Assembly (NCBI GenBank): GCA_902552805.1 | Contig: CACDIC010000005.1 | Location: 42,230 to 106,229, forward strand | Length of the DNA: 64,000 nucleotides | DNA from: an uncultured Pelagibacteraceae bacterium | Lineage (GTDB): Bacteria > Pseudomonadota > Alphaproteobacteria > Pelagibacterales > Pelagibacteraceae | Direction: 5' to 3' | Part shown: positions 10,346-20,493 of the stretch, in pieces | How positions within the stretch are numbered: position 1 is the first letter of the stretch | Layout: the number at the start of each line of letters is the position of its first letter | Program-made: the position numbers and the translations under genes | The notes under the pieces: generated by a model | Told to the model about the DNA's origin: nothing | Seen by the model: only the letters and a program-made list of their open reading frames with translations | Databases searched by the model: none

Positions 10346-11503
10346 ATGAAAACTTTAAATGAGTTAAAATTAGCTAAAGAGCTAATCAGATTTCCTTCCA
10401 TCACCCCAGTTGATGCTGGAGTAATGAAATTTTTAGAAAAAAAATTAAAAAAATTAGGTTTCAAAACAAAAATATTGGAATTTAAAGAAAGAGGATTTCA
10501 GCCTGTAAAAAACTTGTATGCAAGATTAGGATCTAAGAAACCGAATTTTATGTTTGCAGGACATGTTGATATTGTCCCTCCAGGAAACATTAAGGATTGG
10601 ACAGTAAATCCATTTAAACCGTCTATCAAAAAAGGCTATTTAATTGGGAGAGGTGCAAATGATATGAAAAGCTCTGTTGCAGCTTTTGTGTCTGCAGTAA
10701 GCACTTTTTTATCAAAAAAGAGAAAATTCAACGGTTCAATAAGTTTACTTATTACCGGTGATGAAGAAGGTGATGCAGTAAATGGCACCAAAAAAGTTGT
10801 AGATTATTTAAAAAAAAGGAAAGAGAAAATTAATTTTTGTCTTGTTGGTGAACCAACAAATCCAAATAAATTAGGTGAAATGATAAAGATTGGACGAAGG
10901 GGTAGTTTAACTGGTAAATTAAATATTTTTGGTCAGCAAGGCCATGTTGCATATCCTCATAGAGCTAATAATCCCTCAACTATAATTGTAAAAATTTTAA
11001 AAGAATTAAAAGATATAAAATTTGATAGAGGATCAAAAAACTTCCAACCTACAAACTTAGAGGTTACAAAAATAAATATTAATAATAACGCTGATAATGT
11101 TATCCCGGCTATGGCTGAGGCAACATTTAATATAAGGTTTAATAATAAACATTCGTCAAATTCTATTAAAAATAGACTTAATAAAATTTTTAAAAAAATA
11201 ACCAAGAAAAATAAATCAAAATTTAAAATTGATTATAGAGTTTCAGGTGAGGCATTTCTAACACAGCCAAATGAAACAACGCACATGATACAAAATATCA
11301 TAAAAAAAGTTACCAAAATTAAACCAAAGTTATCTACTACAGGTGGAACCTCTGATTTAAGATTTATAAGAAAAATATCACCTGGTCTTGAATTTGGTTT
11401 AGTGGGAAAAACAATGCATAAAGTTGATGAAGCTGTATCTTTAAAAGATCTAAAAAATCTTAAGAAAATTTATGAAAATATTTTACTAAATTATTTTAAA
11501 TGA
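10346..11503 (+). CDS. dapE: Succinyl-diaminopimelate desuccinylase
   Basis: M20 peptidase: FAGHVDIVPPGN, GRGANDMKSSVAAFV, TGDEEGDAVNGT, STTGGTSDLRFI. Confidence 0.94.
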   Translation: MKTLNELKLAKELIRFPSITPVDAGVMKFLEKKLKKLGFKTKILEFKERGFQPVKNLYARLGSKKPNFMFAGHVDIVPPGNIKDWTVNPFKPSIKKGYLIGRGANDMKSSVAAFVSAVSTFLSKKRKFNGSISLLITGDEEGDAVNGTKKVVDYLKKRKEKINFCLVGEPTNPNKLGEMIKIGRRGSLTGKLNIFGQQGHVAYPHRANNPSTIIVKILKELKDIKFDRGSKNFQPTNLEVTKININNNADNVIPAMAEATFNIRFNNKHSSNSIKNRLNKIFKKITKKNKSKFKIDYRVSGEAFLTQPNETTHMIQNIIKKVTKIKPKLSTTGGTSDLRFIRKISPGLEFGLVGKTMHKVDEAVSLKDLKNLKKIYENILLNYFK

Positions 11504-12423
11504 AAACAGCGATCATAAATTCTGAATCCTATGAAAAACATAATACTGGTGATGGTCATCCTGAGCAGCCCAAAAGAGTAATTGCTATAAAAGAAAAATT
11601 AAAAAAAAGAAAAGACCTTATCTGGTATAAGCCAGATAGTGTTCCTGAAGATATATTATCTATGACACATTCTAAGGACTATATAATTAATTTAAAAAAT
11701 TCTTTTCCTCAAAAAGGTCTTAAGTTTTTAGATGGCGATACAGTTGTATCACCTGAAAGTAAAAAAGCAGTTTTTGATGCTGCTGGTTCAACAATAAGAG
11801 CAATAGATGGAATTGAGAACAATCAATATAAAAATGCATTCTGTTTGGCTAGACCACCTGGACACCATGCTGAAAAAAATAAGGCCATGGGATTTTGTTG
11901 TATATCAAATGCGGGGGTAGCAACGAACTATTTAGTGAAAAAATATAAATACAAAAGAATTGCCTGTGTAGATTTTGATGTGCACTGGGGTAACGGAAAT
12001 TATGATGTTATGCGTGATAATAAAAATTCATTATATATTTCTACACATCAATATCCTTTTTATCCTGGAGGTGGAACGGATAAAGATAAAGGAGACTTTA
12101 ACAATTCATTGAATATCCCTTTGCCCGCTGGCACAAACTCAGAAGAATACTTTAATGCATTTGATAGAGTGTTAGAAAGACTAGTACAATATAAACCAGA
12201 TTTTCTAATATTTTCAGCAGGTTTTGATGCACATAAAGATGATCCATTAGCTCAATTCCAGCTAAGCTCAAAAGATTTTTATGAAATTACTAAAAGAACA
12301 TTAAGAGCTACTAATAAGTTTACTGCAGGTAAAGTTGTTTCTATACTTGAGGGTGGGTATGATTTAAATGCCTTAGCAGAAAGCGCTAATGAACATGTAA
12401 ATGCCTTGGTAGAATTCAACTGA
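11500..12423 (+). CDS. Histone deacetylase-family (acetylpolyamine amidohydrolase-like) protein
   Basis: RPPGHHAEKNKAMGFCCISNAGVA, CVDFDVHWGNGNYDVM, FSAGFDAHKDDPLAQ, LEGGYDL; ATGA overlap with dapE. Confidence 0.93.
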   Translation: MKTAIINSESYEKHNTGDGHPEQPKRVIAIKEKLKKRKDLIWYKPDSVPEDILSMTHSKDYIINLKNSFPQKGLKFLDGDTVVSPESKKAVFDAAGSTIRAIDGIENNQYKNAFCLARPPGHHAEKNKAMGFCCISNAGVATNYLVKKYKYKRIACVDFDVHWGNGNYDVMRDNKNSLYISTHQYPFYPGGGTDKDKGDFNNSLNIPLPAGTNSEEYFNAFDRVLERLVQYKPDFLIFSAGFDAHKDDPLAQFQLSSKDFYEITKRTLRATNKFTAGKVVSILEGGYDLNALAESANEHVNALVEFN

Positions 12424-12453
12424 TAAATATTTAGCTCATCATAAATCATCTTC

Positions 12454-12948
12454 ATGAAATTGTACAAAATTAGAAAATCAAAAATTGATAATAAAGGTCG
12501 TGGGCTTTATGCTACTAAAGATATCGCTGAAGGCACAAAAATTGTTAATTACTTGGGAAAAATAATTACAAATAAAGAAGTTGAAGAGTCAGACAAATAT
12601 GACAATAAAAAACCTATTTACTTATTTACTCTAAATAAAAAATATACCCTTGATGGTGATTTCTCATTTAATATTGCTGGATTAGTAAATCATAGTTGTG
12701 ATGCGAACGCACGTTATGATGGTAAGGGTTTAAAAATTTGGATAACAGCTGATAGAGATATTAAGAGAGGTGAAGAGATAACTTGTGATTATGGATTTAG
12801 TTTTGATAAAGAAGATTACAAACAATTTCCCTGTAAATGTAAATCAAAGAATTGTTGTGGTTTTATAATTCGTGAGGAAAGTCGTTGGAGGATTCATCGT
12901 AAATTTGCGATGAGTAATAAAAAAAAATTAATAAATAACTCTCGTTAA
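12454..12948 (+). CDS. SET-domain protein (putative protein lysine methyltransferase) with post-SET-like Cys cluster
   Basis: KGRGLYATKDIAEGTKIVNYLGK; LVNHSCDANARYDG; DIKRGEEITCDYGFSFD; CKCKSKNCCGFI. Confidence 0.9.
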   Translation: MKLYKIRKSKIDNKGRGLYATKDIAEGTKIVNYLGKIITNKEVEESDKYDNKKPIYLFTLNKKYTLDGDFSFNIAGLVNHSCDANARYDGKGLKIWITADRDIKRGEEITCDYGFSFDKEDYKQFPCKCKSKNCCGFIIREESRWRIHRKFAMSNKKKLINNSR

Positions 12949-13668
12949 ATAGAGACCTTGTGATGGTGCAGGTGGTGCACATAATTCTCTTTTTTTAGAC
13001 TCCATTACATTTATAAATTTTTTTAATGTCCATTTTTTTTCCCCAACATATTTTAAACAACCAACCATGGACCGGACTTGCTGTTGTAAAAAAGATTGGG
13101 ATCTAAATTCTATTTCTATTTTATCTTTTGTAGATTTGATTTTTACTAATTTCATGGTTTTTATTGGACTTTTAGCCCTGCAACTTGATTTTCTAAAAGT
13201 ACTAAAATCTATAGTTCCTATTAATTTTTTTGCACTTTTCCTCATTAATTTTAAATCAAGATCTTTCATAATGTGTCAGCCTCTATTTTCATCTAAAACT
13301 GGTCCACTGATCCGATTTATAATCACGTAATTATAAACTCTCATTTTAGCTGAAAATCTGGCATGAAAATTTTTACTTCTTTTTTTAATCTTAAGTATTG
13401 CTATTCCATCTTTATTCAAAAAGTGATTGATTGATTTTAGGAACCTATCGATTTTGATAATCTTATTTTTACAATCAAAATGTGCTGACTGTTCTTTAGC
13501 ATGAACCCCTACGTCCAACCTTCCAGCTCCATATATTGTAATATTTTCTTTTAATAGTTTTGAAATTTTATTTTGTAATAATCCCTGAACAGTTTTTCCC
13601 TTTTTCTGAATTTGCCACCCTCTAAAATTAGTGCCCACATATTCAATTAAGATCTGATATCTAAACAT
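12928..13668 (-). pseudogene. truA: tRNA pseudouridine(38-40) synthase TruA interrupted by an in-frame TGA at 13276-13278
   Basis: The two track ORFs (13276-13668 and 12928-13269) are in the same frame; joined they read ...VLDENRG*HIMKDLDLKLMRKSAKKLIGTIDFSTFR..., a full-length TruA. Confidence 0.85.
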
Positions 13669-14593
13669 TTAATAACTTTGAACCCTTTTTAATTTGGGAG
13701 CCCAACATGAATTCACTAATTTTTTGTGCTCTTTTTCCTTGCCTTTGAATTTCAAGAATCTTGATTGATTGATTGTTCTTACATGCTACTTCCAGCTGAT
13801 TTGAAATTATTTCTCCAACTTGACCTTTGCCATTACCAATTTCGGCTTTCAAAATTTTATATCTTTCGCCATTAAAACTAAAAGAAGCACCTGGGGAGGG
13901 AAATAATCCATTTATTTTTCCAATTATTTTAAATGCATCCTCGTCCCAATCAATCTGTGACTCCTCCTTATCAATTTTTTTTGCATAAGTAGCTTTTGAA
14001 TGATCCTGATCAATAAACTTCGCCTTATCTTCAAGTATATCGTCCACATTATCTAAAATTTTTTCAGCAGCTAAAGCAGATAGTTTTTCTGAAATTTCTT
14101 GAGCATTTTGGTTTTGATCTATTTTGATTTTATAAATATTACTAACTGGTCCACTATCCAATTCTTTTTTGATCTTCATGATACTTATGCCAGTTTCAGG
14201 ATCTAAATTCATAATTGATCTCTGAATTGGTGCTGCGCCTCGCCAACTAGGAAGAATTGAGGCGTGAACATTTACAAAACCTTTTTTGGTTAAGTTTAAA
14301 AAATTTTCAGGAATAATTTGTCCATATGCACACACTATTGCAAGATCAGCATTTAACTTTTTTAAAAATTCATACTCCTCTTGATTACCCTTCAGTGTCT
14401 TGGGTGTTCTATAATCTATATTTAAAGTTTCAGAGATACCCTGAATTGGACTCTTGTTGATTTTTTGTCCTCTATGAGATTTTTGTGGTGGTTGAGTAAA
14501 AACCACAGAAATATTATAACCATTTTGATATAGAGATTTTAAGATAGGAACACAAAATATTGGTGTACCCATAAAGATAATCTTATTTGCCAT
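13661..14593 (-). CDS. fmt: Methionyl-tRNA formyltransferase
   Basis: IIFMGTPIFCVPIL; NVHASILPSWRGAAPIQRSIMNLDPETGISIMKI. Confidence 0.95.
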   Translation of the reverse strand: MANKIIFMGTPIFCVPILKSLYQNGYNISVVFTQPPQKSHRGQKINKSPIQGISETLNIDYRTPKTLKGNQEEYEFLKKLNADLAIVCAYGQIIPENFLNLTKKGFVNVHASILPSWRGAAPIQRSIMNLDPETGISIMKIKKELDSGPVSNIYKIKIDQNQNAQEISEKLSALAAEKILDNVDDILEDKAKFIDQDHSKATYAKKIDKEESQIDWDEDAFKIIGKINGLFPSPGASFSFNGERYKILKAEIGNGKGQVGEIISNQLEVACKNNQSIKILEIQRQGKRAQKISEFMLGSQIKKGSKLLNV

Positions 14594-14595
14594 CT

Positions 14596-15117
14596 TTAAA
14601 CTACTATTCTGTCTGGATTTTTTTTAATTTTTGAAATTTTTTTTATAATAAAATTTTTTTTTAATTTTGATAAATGATCAATAATTAATTTTCCATCTAA
14701 ATGATTTATTTCATGTTGAATACAAGTAGATAGAAGTCCATCACATTTAAGATTTTTCTTCTCTCCCTTTTCATCAATATATTCCACCTCACAAATTTTT
14801 GGTCTCTCAATTTCAATAAAAGTTTCAGGTATTGATAGACAACCCTCTTCGTACACCGATGTTTCTTCACTTAAGTTTTTTATTACAGGATTGATTAAAG
14901 CAATTGGTTGATTTTTTTCATCCTTATTCGAAACATCAACAACTAAAACCCTTTTAAGTATACCTACTTGAACTGCTGCAAGGCCAATTCCCTTTGAGTG
15001 ATACATTGTTTCAAATAAATCATCTATTAACTTTTTTTCATTAATTCCAATTTTTTCAATTGGATCGGAAACTTTTTTTAATATTTCATCTGGAACAATA
15101 ACAATTTCTTTAAGCAT
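14596..15117 (-). CDS. def: Peptide deformylase
   Basis: GIGLAAVQVGILKRVLVVD; EEGCLSIPE; QHEINHLDGKL. Confidence 0.96.
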   Translation of the reverse strand: MLKEIVIVPDEILKKVSDPIEKIGINEKKLIDDLFETMYHSKGIGLAAVQVGILKRVLVVDVSNKDEKNQPIALINPVIKNLSEETSVYEEGCLSIPETFIEIERPKICEVEYIDEKGEKKNLKCDGLLSTCIQHEINHLDGKLIIDHLSKLKKNFIIKKISKIKKNPDRIVV

Positions 15118-15140
15118 AAAGTTAATAAATAAACTAATTT

Positions 15141-16916
15141 TTAAACTTTTAAAGGAAGAACTTTAAGTAATATCTTATTTCTCATCCAATCAATATTAAG
15201 CTTATTGAGAGCTGTGACTATAAAATAAATTGTATCTTCATCTATTCTCTCAATTTCATCTTGTCCAATCAATTCGGCTATTCTTAAAAGTGCTAAACCA
15301 GTTTCTTTATTATTAATCATAATTTGTATGTCTGTAGGGATTTCGTTTTCATCTATTTGATACAAATCATCATATTTTTCTGAAATTTCAATTCCATCAT
15401 ATCTCAATGACTCTAAAAATATAATGTCTTTTTTAGAAAGAAAATATTTTTTGTTTTTCTTAATTTTTTTTAAAAAATGATTTGTATCTTTAGAAATTTT
15501 AGAACTTGCATAATCACCATTGAAATAATTAATAAGTTTTGATTGATGCATAATTTCATTATTAAATTTAATTTTTTTATCTTCATCTTTTTCAATTTGA
15601 ATATTTGTATAATAAAAACTGGTTAAATTATCTGGTATATCTAAAGGATTTATCTTCTCGAGAAAAATTTTTAGTTCTCGATCAAACGCATTATCTAAAC
15701 CATCATCGTTAAATGAATTTTTTAATATTTTTAATAACTTTAATTTTTCTACCATTTCTGACTCAAGTAAAATTTTTTGATAAATAAGGGCTCTTCCCTC
15801 AATTTTAGTAAGTTTTTTATATTCTTTTTGAGCATTGAAAAGTTGATTAAAATCAAATTGAAATCTTTTATATAAATCAAATAACTCTTGTTCTGGATAA
15901 TTCTTATCATGAACAGCCTTTTCTATAGTTGCTATTTTTCCAATTTCTGAAACATCAATTTGCCTAAATGAGCCTAATAAGTTTGCAGATGAAAGGTATT
16001 TCCAAATTATTTTTTTCGTTTTATCATCTGGTTCGAAATTAAAATTGGGATTAGTTTGATGGGCTAGATAGAAATCAAATATTGATTCTTCAGAGACTGA
16101 TAGATCTATTTTTTTTGTATATTTTAGTAAATAATTTATTTTTTTTTCGAAATATTCATCCTTAAAACCTGACTCTTTTTTTAAATCCAAAATTAATTGA
16201 GCTTCCTCTCTTTTATTATCTTTAATCAAACAATAAATATTAAATTTAGATAAATACTCATCTGTAATTAATTGATTATTTTTTGAAAATACGCCACAAG
16301 CTTTATCAATATCTGAATTAGAAAGATATTCATCCACAAGGTATTTTGTAAGTTCAGAGAATAAATTAATTATTTGATTTTGGATTAAATATTCTTCGAT
16401 TAAATCTAGGTTTGAATTTTTTATTAACCAATCAGACTTTAATCCCAGAAATTCATCATCTGATATATTTTTTTTTGGATTATGAGCATTAATTAAGAGT
16501 AAAGTATTAATGATTTCAATTGCATCATTAGATAAATCCATCTTATTTAATTTTGTGAACAAATTTTTTAATTGGTCACCATCTGAGTGAGACCACATAT
16601 CTACATTAAGATCATAATCCTCTGGGTCATATAATCCGATTATCTTAATTTCTTTCGTATCAAACTTTTCATCAAGATTAATAATTGATTTTTGATTTTG
16701 ATTTTGTGTACCAAAAACACTTGGCTCAATACTCTCTTCAACTATATTTTCTTTATTTAAAATTTCTGAATTATTTATTAATTTATTTTCCTCAATTTCT
16801 TTTTTATCTATGTTCCAAATATCAACTGGTTTTTCCTCTGTATTGGCAATAGAAACAAAAAATAAAAAAAATAAAAAAAAAATTTTTTTTTTATTTAACA
16901 ATTTTAAAATTTTCAT
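15141..16916 (-). CDS. Hypothetical exported protein
   Basis: 591 aa intact ORF with hydrophobic signal-like N-terminus (KKKIFFLFFLFFVSIANTEE); no recognised domain. Confidence 0.75.
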   Translation of the reverse strand: MKILKLLNKKKIFFLFFLFFVSIANTEEKPVDIWNIDKKEIEENKLINNSEILNKENIVEESIEPSVFGTQNQNQKSIINLDEKFDTKEIKIIGLYDPEDYDLNVDMWSHSDGDQLKNLFTKLNKMDLSNDAIEIINTLLLINAHNPKKNISDDEFLGLKSDWLIKNSNLDLIEEYLIQNQIINLFSELTKYLVDEYLSNSDIDKACGVFSKNNQLITDEYLSKFNIYCLIKDNKREEAQLILDLKKESGFKDEYFEKKINYLLKYTKKIDLSVSEESIFDFYLAHQTNPNFNFEPDDKTKKIIWKYLSSANLLGSFRQIDVSEIGKIATIEKAVHDKNYPEQELFDLYKRFQFDFNQLFNAQKEYKKLTKIEGRALIYQKILLESEMVEKLKLLKILKNSFNDDGLDNAFDRELKIFLEKINPLDIPDNLTSFYYTNIQIEKDEDKKIKFNNEIMHQSKLINYFNGDYASSKISKDTNHFLKKIKKNKKYFLSKKDIIFLESLRYDGIEISEKYDDLYQIDENEIPTDIQIMINNKETGLALLRIAELIGQDEIERIDEDTIYFIVTALNKLNIDWMRNKILLKVLPLKV

Positions 16917-17070
16917 TTGGAATGATTTTATCTATATTTTTTTTAGGAGCTGGAAAATCAATTTTATTAAGTAAAAAAATAATTAAAAAAAAGACAAACA
17001 ATAATAAAACTAATTTAGTTACAATACCCATAATACTTCGGCTTGAACTTGTTTTTTTTATAAATTGCAT
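16891..17070 (-). CDS. Small single-TM hypothetical protein (absent from ORF track)
   Basis: Translated by hand: MQFIKKTSSSRSIMGIVTKLVLLLFVFFLIIFLLNKIDFPAPKKNIDKIIPNENFKIVK*; 59 aa, overlaps the next gene start by 26 nt. Confidence 0.6.
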   Translation of the reverse strand: MQFIKKTSSSRSIMGIVTKLVLLLFVFFLIIFLLNKIDFPAPKKNIDKIIPNENFKIVK

Positions 17071-17127
17071 ATACTTTTAAGTAATTTCAAATTAAGACAT
17101 ATTTGTGGTTTTTCAATAAAGAAAATT

Positions 17128-17631
17128 ATGAAATCTGATAGAAATATTGTTTTTTTAGGCATGATGGGATCTGGTAAAACATCTATTGGATTTTTAGTTT
17201 CAAAAAAACTGAAATTAGATTTTTATGATGTGGACCATTACATAGAAAATAAGCTCGAAATGAAAATTTCAAATATATTCAAAAACAAAGGTGAAAAATT
17301 TTTCAGAGAATACGAGGAAAAAATTACTTTAGAACTTATGAAAATTAAGGGAATAGTAGTTTCTTTGGGTGGTGGAGCTTTTTTAAATAAAAATATAAGA
17401 AACGAGGTTTTGAAGAACCACATTTCTTTTTGGCTTAAAACTAAGGATGATATTTTAATCGAAAGAATAAAAAAAAGCGCTAAAAGGCCATTAGCCTATA
17501 ATGTTTCTAATAGTGATTTACAAAATATGATAAAAAATCGTAATAAATATTATGCAAAAGCGCAAAATAAAATTGATTGTGACAATAAAACGAAAAAAGA
17601 AATTGTAGATAAAATCTTAGATATTATATGA
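17128..17631 (+). CDS. aroK: Shikimate kinase
   Basis: IVFLGMMGSGKTSIG P-loop, FFREYEEKIT, VVSLGGGAFL; track start 17065 trimmed to ATG 17128. Confidence 0.93.
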   Translation: MKSDRNIVFLGMMGSGKTSIGFLVSKKLKLDFYDVDHYIENKLEMKISNIFKNKGEKFFREYEEKITLELMKIKGIVVSLGGGAFLNKNIRNEVLKNHISFWLKTKDDILIERIKKSAKRPLAYNVSNSDLQNMIKNRNKYYAKAQNKIDCDNKTKKEIVDKILDII

Positions 17632-18734
17632 AAACAATTAAATTGATAATTAAGACTAATTCTGAAAAATATCCAATTTTTATTGGAAAGAATCTTATTA
17701 CAAAAATATCAAGTCTGATGGTCAATAATTCCATTAAATCAAAAAAATGTTTATTGGTAGTTGACAGAAATGTTCCTAAAAAATTTATTTCTGAAATAAA
17801 AAAAAAACTACGAAATAAAAAAGTATTTTTATTTAGTTTTAATGCCAATGAAAAAAATAAGAATCAAACTATTGTAAATTCAATCTTAGAAATTTTACTT
17901 AATAAAAATTTTTCTAGAGAAGATAGTTTATTAGCAATAGGGGGAGGTATAACTGGAGACGTTGGTGGTTTTGCTGCAAGTTTATTTAAAAGGGGATTGC
18001 ATTTTGTAAATATCCCCACCACCCTTTTAGCTCAAGTAGACTCATCGATTGGTGGCAAAACAGGAGTAAATTCTAAGCATGGAAAAAATCTCATTGGTAG
18101 CTTCTATCAACCAAAATTAGTCATAAGCGATATAGATACTTTAAAAACACTCAATAGAAGAGAAATTGTTTGTGGGTATGGTGAGATTTTAAAACACTCT
18201 ATAATCTCTAAAAAGAAATTCTTTAAATATTTGGATAACAATTTTGATAACATTATTAAACTTAAATCTCCTTATATAGAAAAGGCAATATTTGAGAGTT
18301 GTAAAATTAAAAAAGATGTAGTCGAAAAGGATGAAAAAGAGAGCAATTTAAGAAAAAAATTAAATTTTGGTCACACTTTTGGTCATTCATTTGAAGCTTC
18401 ACTAGGATATTCTAAAAGATTAAATCATGGTGAAGCTGTTATTTTAGGAATGATGGTGGCATTAAAATTTAGCAATAAGTATAAATTCCTAAATTCTAAT
18501 GATTATAAATTAATTTCTGCTCATTATAAAAATTCAAAATTACCTTCAGATATTAAAAAATATTTTAAAAATAAAGATCTTAATAAAATTATCAAATTTA
18601 TGAAAACTGATAAAAAAAACAATTCTGATAAAATAAAGTTGGTTTTATTGAAAAAAATAGGCCATACAATTTTAAATCAAGAATACTCAATAAAAAATTT
18701 AAATCGTTTCTTAAAAAATCAATTAATTGATTAA
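17628..18734 (+). CDS. aroB: 3-dehydroquinate synthase
   Basis: GGGITGDVGGFAASLFKRGLHFVNIPTTLLAQVDSSIGGKTGVNSKHGKNLIGSFYQP. Confidence 0.96.
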   Translation: MKTIKLIIKTNSEKYPIFIGKNLITKISSLMVNNSIKSKKCLLVVDRNVPKKFISEIKKKLRNKKVFLFSFNANEKNKNQTIVNSILEILLNKNFSREDSLLAIGGGITGDVGGFAASLFKRGLHFVNIPTTLLAQVDSSIGGKTGVNSKHGKNLIGSFYQPKLVISDIDTLKTLNRREIVCGYGEILKHSIISKKKFFKYLDNNFDNIIKLKSPYIEKAIFESCKIKKDVVEKDEKESNLRKKLNFGHTFGHSFEASLGYSKRLNHGEAVILGMMVALKFSNKYKFLNSNDYKLISAHYKNSKLPSDIKKYFKNKDLNKIIKFMKTDKKNNSDKIKLVLLKKIGHTILNQEYSIKNLNRFLKNQLID

Positions 18735-18983
18735 AATTTGAATAGAGTGAATATATTTATTTAATTCCTCATTCAAAATTTTGTAAATTTTTTTATCACT
18801 ATCAATTCTTTTCATTTGCTTAAGTTCCTTTGACACTAAAGAAATTTTAAGATGAAATTTACCTGCTTGATTTCCAGTATGATTTTTATGGAGAAAAGAT
18901 TTATCTTCAATTAATATACTTTCTAGAGCAATTTGATTTTGTAATTTATTTTTTACGATTGCAATTAAATCATTTATATTCAT
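18723..18983 (-). CDS. BolA family protein
   Basis: 86 aa; HKNHTGNQAGKFHLKISLVSKEL. Confidence 0.8.
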   Translation of the reverse strand: MNINDLIAIVKNKLQNQIALESILIEDKSFLHKNHTGNQAGKFHLKISLVSKELKQMKRIDSDKKIYKILNEELNKYIHSIQILIN

Positions 18984-19001
18984 AAGTATAGTTATATTAT
19001 C

Positions 19002-19535
19002 ATGAAAAATATTTGCGACTGGAATAATTGTAAAGAAATTGGTGAATATAAAGCGCCTATTGAAAAGGATAATAGTAAAAAATATAGAATGTTATGTTTA
19101 GAACACGTAAAAGAATTTAATAAAAATTGGAATTATTTTTCCGGTATGAATGATAATCAGGTAATTAATTTTCTAAAATCAGATATGATATGGCATAAAC
19201 CCACTCAAAGTTTTAGTTCATCTGATAATTTTTTTAAAGTTTTATGGAATAACACCTTAAAAGATGAAATGGATAATGATAAATTTAAAAGTGAATTCAA
19301 TCATATGCGTCAATTTAAATTTGATCATAAAGATATTAAAGCCTTTAGTATATTGGGTGTTTCAGTAGGTTTAAAATGGCAAAAAGTTCAGGAAAAATTC
19401 AAAACACTTGTCAAAAAATTTCACCCTGATATGAATGCCGGAAATAAAAAATATGAAGAAAAACTAAAGTTAATTACTTTAGCTTATACACAATTAAAAA
19501 ATACATATAGGAACAAAATTGACACCCAATCTTAA
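19002..19535 (+). CDS. J-domain (DnaJ-like) protein with N-terminal Cys-containing segment
   Basis: C-terminal [53 protein letters not shown]. Confidence 0.88.
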   Translation: MKNICDWNNCKEIGEYKAPIEKDNSKKYRMLCLEHVKEFNKNWNYFSGMNDNQVINFLKSDMIWHKPTQSFSSSDNFFKVLWNNTLKDEMDNDKFKSEFNHMRQFKFDHKDIKAFSILGVSVGLKWQKVQEKFKTLVKKFHPDMNAGNKKYEEKLKLITLAYTQLKNTYRNKIDTQS

Positions 19536-20493
19536 CATTCAACCCGATATTAAAATTTCATTAAAACAATCATTTGGTATTGATTCTGAGATGGAAGTAG
19601 ACGCATTCTCTAAAAAAAGCGAATATGTTCCAGAAATAGATAAAAATTATAAATTTGATAGAGATACAACATTAGCAATTGTCTCTGGATTTGCACACAA
19701 TAAAAGAGTTCTGGTGCAAGGTTATCATGGCACAGGAAAATCTACACATATAGAACAAATTGCTGCTAGATTAAATTGGCCCTGTATAAGAGTTAACTTA
19801 GATAGCCACATCAGCAGAATAGATCTGATTGGTAAAGATGCAATCGTCCTGAAAGAAGGAAAACAAGTTACACAATTTAATGAAGGTATTTTACCATGGT
19901 CAATTCAAAATCCAGTAGCTTTAGTTTTTGATGAGTATGACGCTGGAAGACCTGATGTAATGTTTGTCATTCAAAGAGTTCTTGAAGCTGAAGGTAACTT
20001 TACCCTCTTAGACAAAAATAAGGTCATAAAGCAAAATAAATTTTTTAGATTATTTGCTACATCAAATACAGTCGGTTTAGGAGATACCACTGGACTTTAT
20101 CATGGAACACAACAAATCAATCAAGGTCAAATGGATAGATGGAATATTGTAACAACACTTAATTACCTTAGTCTAGATAAAGAAATGGATATTATATTAG
20201 CGAAAAACAAATCTTTAAATAATCCCAAAGGAAAAGAAAAAGTTTCAAATATGATAAAAGTTGCATCCTTAACTCGAAAAGGATTTATAGCCGGCGACAT
20301 AAGTACTGTAATGAGTCCAAGAACTGTATTGCATTGGGCTGAAAATGCAGAAATTTTTAAAGATGTAGGTTACGCATTTAGAGTCACTTTTCTAAATAAA
20401 TGTGATGAAATTGAAAAAAATACAATTGCTGAATACTATCAAAGATGTTTTGGAGAAGAACTACCAGAGTCACTCGCAAATATTCAAATTTAA
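19519..20493 (+). CDS. cobS: CobS-like AAA+ ATPase (cobaltochelatase small-subunit family)
   Basis: [68 protein letters not shown]. Confidence 0.92.
   Translation: MTPNLNIQPDIKISLKQSFGIDSEMEVDAFSKKSEYVPEIDKNYKFDRDTTLAIVSGFAHNKRVLVQGYHGTGKSTHIEQIAARLNWPCIRVNLDSHISRIDLIGKDAIVLKEGKQVTQFNEGILPWSIQNPVALVFDEYDAGRPDVMFVIQRVLEAEGNFTLLDKNKVIKQNKFFRLFATSNTVGLGDTTGLYHGTQQINQGQMDRWNIVTTLNYLSLDKEMDIILAKNKSLNNPKGKEKVSNMIKVASLTRKGFIAGDISTVMSPRTVLHWAENAEIFKDVGYAFRVTFLNKCDEIEKNTIAEYYQRCFGEELPESLANIQI

Noticed and set aside
13271-13278. Genetic-code reassignment of TGA to Trp
   Set aside because: TGA terminates several intact genes in the window (argB, dapE, HDAC-like gene), so genome-wide reassignment is unlikely; a local mutation or error is simpler
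17624-17848. Minus-strand ORF of 74 aa
   Set aside because: Antisense to the aroB 5' end
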